Positions 56,859-64,000 of a stretch of 64,000 nt of DNA are shown here, piece by piece. The notes beneath the pieces were generated by a model. That model was not told the origin of the DNA, ran no database searches, and saw only the letters and a list, made by a program, of their open reading frames with translations. Positions within the stretch are counted from its first letter, which is position 1. The number at the start of each line of letters is the position of its first letter. Both the position numbers and the translations under genes were made by a program. Source of the DNA: Nilaparvata lugens (lineage: Eukaryota > Arthropoda > Insecta > Hemiptera > Delphacidae); NCBI RefSeq assembly GCF_014356525.2, contig NC_052507.1:3646509-3710508 (forward strand). Reading direction: 5' to 3'.

Positions 56859-57208
56859 CTTAAAGCTGCGTTTACAAAATGTTATTAATTTCACCAAAGT
56901 TATTAACAAAATGTTTATTTTTCCGTCCTTATAGATTCTATTAGATTAAACTGAACTTGACAAACACATGATGTGCATATGTGTTTGTGAAGCTCCGCCG
57001 ACTAAAGAATCTATAATAAAATCAATAAGGAATCAAGAAGAAGAAGAAGAAGAAGAAGAAGAAGAAGAAGAAGAAGAAGAAGAAGAAGAAAAAAGAAGAA
57101 GAAGAAGAAGAAAAAGAAAAAGAAGAAGAAGAAGAAATCAATAATAGAATCTATAACGACGGAAAAATAAACATTCTGTTAATAACTTTGGTGTAAACGC
57201 AGCTTAAG
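56859..57208. mobile_element. Family D MITE, copy 3, with GAA expansion
   Basis: Left CTTAAAGCTGCGTTTAC, right GTGTAAACGCAGCTTAAG. A GAA tract of about 105 bp (57030-57136) sits near the centre. Confidence 0.75.
57030..57136. repeat. GAA microsatellite inside family D
   Basis: AAG/GAA repeats with AAAA interruptions, flanked on both sides by AATCAATAA-like sequence. Confidence 0.9.
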
Positions 57209-57419
57209 TCTGTCCTCTTATCTCTTCCACTTTCCAAGACTCTTTAGAGATTCAGCCAGCCTCTCAAAGTTAAGCCTCCAAACCTAATGGAGGCCAGCGC
57301 ACGATCTCATCAATAATATAGAACTCTCTTTAATAATATAGAGCTTCGTGTCTTATAGGAATTATGTGGTAGCTGCCCTCCCTCTCTTGACAATCTACCA
57401 CTTTATGCATTATCCAGCA

Positions 57420-58003
57420 TTCTGGTTTACGGAGGGACGCGACAGTCGAGGACTGTTTTAGAAAAGTCCTCTTTTGTCGGTGTCCTCGACTGACGGGCAA
57501 CCCACTTTCAAATTCGAGAAGATAAACCCGTAAACGGGTCGTTGTCAAACGAGGACACCGACAGAAGAGGACTCTTCTGAAACTACAGAAGCGACAGTCC
57601 TCGACTGGAGGGCAACCCACTTTCAAATTCGAAAAGATAAACCCGTAAACGGGTCGTTGTCAGTCGAGGACTGTCGCTTCTGTAGTTTCAGGAGAGTTCT
57701 CTCCTGTCGGTGTTCTCGTTTGTCATCGATCCGTTTACGGGTTTATCTTCTCGAATTTGAAAGCGGGTTGCCCGTCAGTCGAGGACTGTCGCTTCTGTAT
57801 TTTCAGAAGAGACCTCTCCTGTCGGTGTCCTCGTTTGACAACGACCCGTTTACGGGTTTATCTTCTCGAATTTGAAAGTGGGTTGCCCGTCAATCGAGGA
57901 CTGTCGCTTCTGTAGTTTCAGAAGAGTCCTCTTTTGTCGGTGTCCTCGTTTGACATCGATCCGTTTACGGGTTTATCTTCTCGAATTTGAAAGTGGGTTA
58001 TTG
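57420..58003. repeat. 115-bp minisatellite in two opposed blocks
   Basis: Units with GTCGAGGACTGTCGCTTCTG, GTGTCCTCGTTTGACA and CCGTTTACGGGTTTATCTTC. Plus units begin at 57663, 57778 and 57893; 57430-57655 holds about two units in the opposite orientation. The switch point is near 57656, so the array can form a large cruciform. Similar peptides in successive frames come from the repeat, not a gene. Confidence 0.85.
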
Positions 58004-58137
58004 GATAAAGAAGGAAAAGAGTTACGTTTTAAGTTAAAACACAATTATTTATTCACCATAAAAGTATAAATCAAGTAGACGGAATTGAATGGAGTTATAC
58101 ATGTAAACAAGTTTTTCTCATGTCAGAGACTACATGG

Positions 58138-58286
58138 CCCGGTTGCTCAACAGCCGGTTAAATTTTAACCGTGATTAATTTCACGAGAACCAATCAGAGA
58201 AGGCGTTTTTGAAAAGACGGCTTCTCTGATTGGTTCTCGTGGAATTAATCACGGTTGAAATTTAACGGCTGTTGTACAACAGGCAC
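58138..58286. mobile_element. Hairpin MITE, family E, best copy
   Basis: Nearly perfect hairpin: CCGGTTGCTCAACAGCCGG... pairs with the right side; GAGAACCAATCAGAGAAG and CTTCTCTGATTGGTTCTC are exact complements. 149 bp. Confidence 0.75.
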
Positions 58287-58490
58287 TAGTGTTGTTCGAC
58301 TACACTATTTTTCTGAAGTCTATAACCATAATAATAAATAATATTAAATACTGTGTATTAATAAAATCTGTGTGTCTCAGGCCAAAAATCATCCGGATCA
58401 TTTTCCTCTCCTCCTTCAAAAGAACATCCAAATCTGTTTTACGAGCGAGTGAAACTCGCTTCACTTGTTTTACTTTCCTTTATAATATTA

Positions 58491-59140
58491 CTAGCAGGTA
58501 ACCCATGCTCCCCAAGGGTCTAATTGAAAACTTGACAATCTGAAAACTTGACCTACTGAAATCTTGAAGAGTTCAAAACAGGCCTATACTATCCTCGGTG
58601 AATTAAGAATCTATATCCGAATTTTCAAGATAATCAGTCCAGTATTTTAGACGTGATGTTGCGTCATTCATGAATTTCCTATCCCGTACTTGTATAAGCC
58701 AGTTCTTTCCTTTATTATATTATAGACTAACAGGTAACCCGTGCTCCGTATGGGTCTAATTAAAAACTTGACCTACTGAAATCTTGAAAGATCTAAAATA
58801 GGCCTATAACAATCCTTGGTAAATTGAGAATCTATATGAAAAATTTCAAGTTAATCAGTAGTTGAGACGTGTTGATGCGTCATTCGTGAATCCCCATCCC
58901 GTACGTGTATAAGCCAATTCTTTCCTCTATTATAATTATAGACTATCAGGTAACCCGTGGTCCACAAGGGTCCATTTAAAAACTTGACCTACTTATCTTG
59001 TAAAATCTAAAATAGGCCTATAAGCCTTGATAAGTTAAGAGCATATATTATGAGAAATTCTCAAGATAATCAGTCCAGTAGTTCAGACGTGATGATGCGT
59101 CATTCAATAATTTCCTATCCCATACGTGTATAAGCCAGTT
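58491..59140 (+). repeat. Three tandem copies of a 216-237-bp repeat
   Basis: Units start CTAGCAGGTAACCC at 58491, CTAACAGGTAACCC at 58727 and CTATCAGGTAACCC at 58943, each with ACTTGACCTAC, AATCAGT and TGCGTCATTC blocks and a CCCGTAC(G/T)TGTATAAGCC end. Probably a tandem transposable-element repeat. Confidence 0.75.
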
Positions 59141-59587
59141 GCTTTGGCCTGTGATATGTCTATGGCCTGTAACACCTTATCAGTTTTGATACATAGGCTG
59201 CCAGCATTTGTATCAAAAGTGCTGTATCGAAACATGAGCTTCCTGTATCAAAACATATTGCTACCAGCGTATCAATTTCTCTATGAGCTTCCTTTATACA
59301 AACACATTTTACAACAATGTATGCTGAATGAAATTTCATGTCCCATGAATGAGACTTGAACAGTTTGGAAAAAACTAATTTTGGAAAATTAGAAGGAAAA
59401 TTGAAACTTGGGCTTCGAGGTGCACGGGATTGATATTTTTAGAATCTATGTGCAAGATTTGAAGATCTAAATCATTACCGTTTTCCCAGTATGCAATCCA
59501 CAAGTTGACATGTTTTGATGCAAACAAACAAACCTACTTTCTTTTATGATATAAATAGATTGATTCCCGTTGAAATTTCCCTTTCAG
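59141..59587. other. Non-coding, end of intron
   Basis: Intron sequence with a TTTCCCTTTCAG acceptor at its end. CTTCCTGTATCAAAACAT-like phrases repeat loosely at 59200-59290. Confidence 0.45.
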
Positions 59588-59727
59588 GTAGCAGAGCAAG
59601 GTAAAGAACCTCGAGGCATGACATCTGGCGTGGTGATGGTAGCCACAGCAAGCTTCATGCTACTAGTCAGTCCACAATACTCCTCATCAAGTTCATTGAA
59701 GCCAGGCGGAGGAGGAAAAGATTACAG
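59588..59727 (+). CDS. Second coding exon of the unrecognised membrane protein
   Basis: A CCCTTTCAG acceptor and a GTATGA donor bound 140 bp that continue the frame from 53192 (phase 0 in, phase 2 out). It encodes VAEQGKEPRGMTSGVV, a second hydrophobic stretch (VVMVATASFMLLV), a Ser run (YSSSSSLKP) and a Gly run (GGGGK) ending in KDYR. With exon 1 this suggests a small protein with at least two membrane segments. No following exon is identified before 64000. Family unknown. Confidence 0.55.
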
Positions 59728-59945
59728 GTATGAACTATCAATACTTCAATATATGAAGAACGTTAATTGTCATCCATTGATATACTACAATAGAATAGTT
59801 TCTGAAGAAACCTCTATTCAAGACGCTAGGAAGAAAATCATTCTCAAAAGATCATAATGAGCAATAAGGAAATCTTTGGAAACTGATTTGGAACGCTTCT
59901 TTCTTGTTTATGAAGATGAGAGTATTCCAGGTGTAGTATAGTATA

Positions 59946-60155
59946 CTTAAGAATGAGTTGAAAATTGAAAGGTAACTTACCGTCTAGTCATGCATCACAT
60001 ATTGTAACTTATAAGGTTGTAAGTGAGGTCATACTTAAGAATGATTTGAAACTTGAAAGGTAACTTACCGTTTAGTCATGCATCAGATGTAACTCATGGA
60101 CAAGTAACTTATGGATGTAACTTATGTAACTTATTTTGGTTGTAAGTGAGGTCAT
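59946..60155 (+). repeat. Two-unit tandem repeat, about 89 bp
   Basis: CTTAAGAATGA(G/T)TTGAAA...GAAAGGTAACTTACCG twice (59946 and 60035); both end TTGTAAGTGAGGTCAT. The TAACTTA motif is further repeated in the second unit. Confidence 0.7.
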
Positions 60156-60345
60156 TAGACACCCGTCCACGATTGGGAATCTACCGATTGCGCCCTGCGG
60201 TCACAATGTGTTTGGCCACTCACATATTGAACGTATCAAAGTGAACGTCCGTGACGTCATCACGAGTGACGTCATTTCGCTCTCACTAGCAGCCGACATT
60301 ACCTTCCCCGACGGAGTGAAATTAAAATTCACTCCCATATCCTAA
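60136..60345 (+). other. Open segment with paired CRE sites
   Basis: A locally GC-rich block. TGACGTCA occurs at 60252-60259 and 60267-60274, 15 bp apart. One frame is open for 70 codons (LPIAPCGHNVFGHSHIER and on, ending KLKFTPIS) with plausible composition, but there is no clear start, acceptor or family. It could be an enhancer, an exon, or a fragment of an element. Confidence 0.3.
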
Positions 60346-60361
60346 GGAAGCTTCAAGCAAA

Positions 60362-60690
60362 ACACTACTGTATTTATCTATTTATTAGGTTAGCACAAAC
60401 AATACAATGATCGGAGAAGAAAAAACAGGCTATTGCCCAAAACTTTTCCAATTTCCTAATTTAGTTCCAAATTGTCCAAATAATATACATAGGTTATGTC
60501 CATTTCAATTTTCTACACAAAATCACAATCTGAGAATATAGATTGAAGTGAAACAAACAATTTCAAATTTGGATAGATTAATAGTAAAACTTTCGTAAAA
60601 ACATGAAACAAACTTTAAATTCACAAAATAAAGAATAAAACCAGTTAAATTTTGAGCTCGAAAATGTCACGTTCACCTTAGCTACATGAT
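60362..60690 (-). mobile_element. Family F retroelement end, copy 4
   Basis: TATTTATCTATTTATTAGGT, then GGCTATTGCCCAAAACTTTT and the shared body down to TTTTGAGCTCGAAAATGTCA. Confidence 0.65.
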
Positions 60691-61044
60691 TTGTATCAGA
60701 GTATTATGACAACATATTAGCCAAGTTAATGAGTCTTAGAGGTGGCTTTGATGGTACTCATTCAATTAATATTAGACATCAATCAATTCAGTGTTTATAT
60801 CAATATTTATACGATTTTTTTTGAATTTTTGTAAGGTCATCAATGATTGGACTTTTGAATAGCCGACATTTTAACTAGTGCAGTAAATTGGTCATACGAT
60901 AGAAGCTTGAAACTTGTGCTCCCACAACTTCTTGCCAGAGCAAGTCTAATTTGAATTGATTGATCTCGAAAAATTAAGGCAACGCTATACTAAAAATAAA
61001 GAGATAATCAGTAAGTTACCTATATCGAAGTATCTTATGCCAGA

Positions 61045-61331
61045 ATGAGAAGAACTCAGATCAGTTCAAGAGTAATTACTGTAAAAATACTCAATAAACT
61101 TACGTTTTCGGTGAGAGAAATTTCTGTTGCTCAGTTTAAACTTAAAATGAAAACACTTTTGACAGAGAATCCGCTTTACTCTTTGACTGAACTCTTAAAC
61201 ATGAGTAATAATCCATTGGTAGCTACGTTTTATTGAATTTTAATGTATTTAGGATAAATTTTATACAACTTAACTGAAATATAAGCTTTCATGTGTTGAA
61301 TTTTCAAATTGCCTATTATGTCAGTATTATC
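61045..61331 (+). pseudogene. LINE RT C-terminal remnant
   Basis: The frame at 61045-61236 ends KILNKLTFSVREISVAQFKL, then LLTENPLYSLTELLNM. This resembles the last segment of jockey/CR1-like ORF2 (FN-LP...QFK...LL...YSLEE-L). The 3-prime UTR continues beyond the family H insertion to 61728, ending ATAAAAATCTATTCTATTCT. Confidence 0.5.
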
Positions 61332-61604
61332 ATAGAGAAACAATAGCATCAGTAGATATCCCATGGTATAGGGCGTTCATGTCGCAACTTTTACTGTTAT
61401 CTCAAGCCGATAGTCCACGTAGTTCTTTCCCGTGAAGCTGTGTGACACTGGTAGTCTCTCATATTGTGCCGTTCATACACTCTCACCCCAACAAAATAGT
61501 AAAAATCGACAATAATCAACAGTAATCGGCTTGAGATAACAGTAAAAGTTGCGACATAAACGCCCTATACCATGGGATATCTACTTACGCTATTGTTTCT
61601 CTAT
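61332..61604. mobile_element. Family H long-TIR MITE, intact copy
   Basis: Arms of about 78 bp: left TAGATATCCCATGGTATAGG... GTTATCTCAAGCCGAT; right is its complement, ending ACGCTATTGTTTCTCT. 273 bp, non-coding, inserted in a LINE 3-prime UTR. Confidence 0.8.
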
Positions 61605-61728
61605 GGTATTATTGAATGTACTTTGTGATCTATTAGATGTATTACTATTGTAATTTTATGTGACGTTTCCGAGTTTATAGATGTTATACTTAGAGGAATA
61701 AAAATCTATTCTATTCTATTCAAGATGA
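61605..61728 (+). mobile_element. LINE 3-prime tail
   Basis: Ends GAGGAATAAAAATCTATTCT with CTATT repeats; probable continuation of 61045-61331. Confidence 0.45.
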
Positions 61729-62129
61729 AACATGATTTCAATTATGTTTTGGTGGAAAGGTTACTGACTATCAGTTACTAACAATCAATATTCTGATCGC
61801 GGAACTCAACTGCATGGTCAAAAATGGAAGTCAAAGTTAAATGACGCCTCAACAAATGGAAACTCTATTATGAGTCTTATACAGGAAATTGAATAGAAAC
61901 GTGACGGTCATTATAGCGAGTTTCACTGCAAACTGCCAGCATTGGTTAAATGAGAAGCATCTCTGTTATCTGTGAAGAATACTGACTGTATTATTTGACG
62001 AGGAAGTTATGACCGACGCATCGTCAATACATGACTGTTATAATAATATAATATCGGGGGACCGATCTTTGCTCTGGAGTTTAAAAGCATAGAAAATTTG
62101 TAAAGAAAGATTGAATTTATAGTTATATT
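61729..62129. other. Non-coding
   Basis: Nothing supported. Confidence 0.4.
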
Positions 62130-62300
62130 TAATTATTCATTTTCTCAGTCGTACAATTATTTTTACAGTCATATGAGGAGGCACAACAGGCTTATGCCCA
62201 AAACTGTCCCTTTTCAAATTTATACTACAGTCCAAATCAAAATCTAGGTTAAGCTACTATCACTCATCGAAATAACAATATTTATTTGCACTTCAAAAAA
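62130..62300 (-). mobile_element. LINE/SINE tail related to family F
   Basis: GGAGGCACAACAGGCTTATG, CCCAAAACTGTCC and ACTACAGTCCAAA match the tail near 50500 more closely than family F itself. Confidence 0.45.
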
Positions 62301-62544
62301 CAAACACATCATCAATTACAAATAGATATACTATGAATTCGATTTACTATGTTTGCTACAATATTTGTTAATATACTATGTACTATTCTACACTAACAGC
62401 ATCTAGGTGCTATTTTGGACTTTCTGAAGTAAACATATTTTCTAAAAAAAGAAAAAATAAACGAAAATAAGTTCTTTTTGCTGAAATTTCTTCTTTTGTG
62501 ATCAGCTGGATGATCCCACACTCTCTTCCATTTTCAGCTGTTTT

Positions 62545-62750
62545 TCCAAGGACGTATTTATCCTTTTCATGTCCTTCAGCTAGTTATCCCAGCGTTAAGA
62601 CCTAGTGCAATCGAATTTTCATATCATAAACCTACTTTGTTCCAAATTTCGTGAGAATCGTTAGAGCCGTTTTTGAGATCCATACAGATATATATTTAAA
62701 CATCTAAACATCTAGAAATTGCTTGTTTAAAAGTATAAGATGAGCTGTAA
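62545..62750 (-). repeat. Family N repeat, copy 2
   Basis: Reverse orientation of 15660-15945: TCCTTTTCATGTCCTTCAGC, AGACCTAGTGCAATCGAATT, GTGAGAATCGTTAGAGCCG. Confidence 0.55.
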
Positions 62751-63099
62751 GGTTCATCTATACGAGGATATATGAACAAACTAGTAAGAAGCATTGGTGG
62801 ATTCATTAAATGGATGTATCAGAGTGATAGAAAAACAGAGAAACTTTCGAGACAACGTCTGCGTTGTAGGTATACCTGATAGCAACCTACCAAATTAAAC
62901 TTTTATAAAATTTCAGCTCAGGTTTATTTTGAACTATGTGAAATATCAAATAGCTCGAAATCTTCAAGCAATCACAAGCTTCTTATTGAAACCCCTTCAA
63001 TCTTATTACCGTAGTCTAAAAAATGTCCTATAGACTGCTGCATTCTAACGAACAAATACCAAACTACGTCTAACAAATCCCTCCTCCATCTCTCAAACA

Positions 63100-63260
63100 A
63101 CTCCAAATCTTCAACCAATCCCAAGCGACCAACACCTTCGTAGTAAACACCTCTTCACTCTCATTGGTCGTTCACAAATAAGGAGTCACACAGACGCCAT
63201 TTTGTATGAGGGAACAAGTGCGGGGTTGTGAAATTTTCATGCAAACATTTTCAATGTAAT
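63100..63260 (+). promoter_or_regulatory. Promoter-like cluster
   Basis: CAACCAATCCC, CTCATTGGTCG (CCAAT in both directions) and ACAGACGCCATTTTG (YY1/Pho-like GCCATTTT) within 110 bp. A transcript could start near 63200. No coding exon confirmed after it. Confidence 0.3.
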
Positions 63261-63353
63261 TGAGAACATTCAATGTGAAAACACAGACGACTCAGTGTTG
63301 TCATATTGATTATTGTATAGCCACCTCTAATACTAGGCCCCGGCCTACGATAT

Positions 63354-64000
63354 TGCAACGTCGCAGCTTAGGCCTAGAATCTAACTTCAACGCCGGTGGA
63401 ATGGGAAACAATAACTGTCAACCCAAGTCAATATTCAACAATAGATCTCTTTATGCCCCCATTCGGATGAGTTTAGCAGCATATATAATATATTTTCAAA
63501 ATTTATTCCAAAGCCTAACACTCTGGTCCGCAACTTACAACTCGACGTATGTTTTGATTGACTAATGACTATAATATCACTGAATCGCTAATTGCAGAAA
63601 GGGAACATGTCCAGTTTTCATAATTTTACAGGAGAGACAAAAAACTTATTTAAACCTGAATCTAAACTTGTAGTAAACGATATATTCAAAACGTCGTCAT
63701 TGCAATGCTTTCAGTTGGACATGTATCCTTACTACAGTAAACGATGTATCTTACATTAAATAGTTGATTTTTTGAAAAAAAAAAAAAACAATTTTTGAAA
63801 AAGTTGGACATGTTCCCTTTCTGCAATTAGCGATTCCTGTATTTTTACAGAAACGGTAAGATACAGATATAAAAAGCTTGGCATCAGCTGATTAAAAGTG
63901 AATTGCTCATGTTTGCGGCACGTGAATCTGTATGCACCTTTATACATGATTGTATATCATGTATTAGATTCTAGGCCTACACTGCGATGTTGCAATATCG
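63354..64000. repeat. Nested inverted repeats at the window edge
   Basis: Outer arms: 63354-63390 (CGATATTGCAACGTCGCAG... GGCCTAGAATC) against 63965-64000. Inner arms: 63581-63618 (AATCGCTAATTGCAGAAAGG...) against 63799-63836. The sequence between has an A13-14 run near 63776. Looks like a large TIR element whose right end may continue past the window. Confidence 0.65.

Noticed and set aside
57330..58069. A repeat-protein family (VEDCRFCSFRRVL...)
   Set aside because: Similar peptides come from the 115-bp minisatellite; the unit is not a multiple of three and each frame stops at the unit end or soon after.

Overview
This is an AT-rich animal nuclear sequence, almost certainly an insect. There is no bacterial-style gene packing. 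The sequence holds isolated open segments flanked by GT/AG splice signals, and dense layers of MITEs, Helitrons, LINE ends, SINEs, an LTR element, minisatellites and long microsatellites. The repeat set, especially the TIR element whose ends contain GTCCACGTTATAATGGCAGT and the family ending near TTCTGTGAACAGTAGACC, looks like that of a hemipteran, plausibly a planthopper. That placement is an inference from memory of repeat style, not a search result.

Host coding signal is sparse. On the minus strand, 4822-5537 is a splice-bounded open segment whose C-terminal half resembles the extracellular part of CNNM/unextended-type metal transporters (tentative). On the plus strand, exons at 53060-53192 (with a start codon) and 59588-59727 match in phase across a 6.4 kb intron and encode the start of a small unrecognised membrane protein. 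A promoter-like region near 18.7 kb followed by a GTAAGT donor might be an upstream non-coding exon, but this is unproven. A few other short open segments (7.2-8.1, 12.3, 22.9, 44.0 and 60.1 kb) are listed with low confidence.

Layout: 0-5 kb, families A, B, C, D and K nested in each other. 5-13 kb, the CNNM-like exon and a pair of 320-bp direct repeats bracketing a coiled-coil ORF region, a Met-Pro minisatellite, a palindrome and a hAT-like end. 13-21 kb, a piggyBac-like MITE, hairpin MITEs and a tandem array of exon/donor-like units. 21-26 kb, a C copy split by a LINE tail and a Helitron, a B element between duplicated flanks, and an RTE-type LINE remnant. 26.5-34.6 kb, an LTR retrotransposon on the minus strand with about 1.41-kb, nearly identical LTRs, coding only Gag-like protein. 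36-46 kb, an inverted repeat, a tRNA-derived SINE with target-site duplications, repeated A-in-C composites, a fold-back element with an empty-site comparison, and LINE remnants. 46-52 kb, GAA and AAAAT microsatellites, a 105-bp minisatellite, and a TIR element holding a Helitron and LINE tails. 52-64 kb, the second host gene, an intact C MITE, a 460-bp GT array, LINE ends, an inverted minisatellite, and a nested inverted repeat at the window edge.

The clearest biological story is recurrent, site-specific layering of non-autonomous elements. B goes into T5/A5 tracts. A sits at one position inside C. SINEs, Helitrons and fold-backs leave diagnostic target-site marks. I did not find a convincing new multi-gene system. 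The items most worth following are the Gag-only LTR element, the tandem amplification of exon/splice-junction units at two places, and the A-in-C composite.
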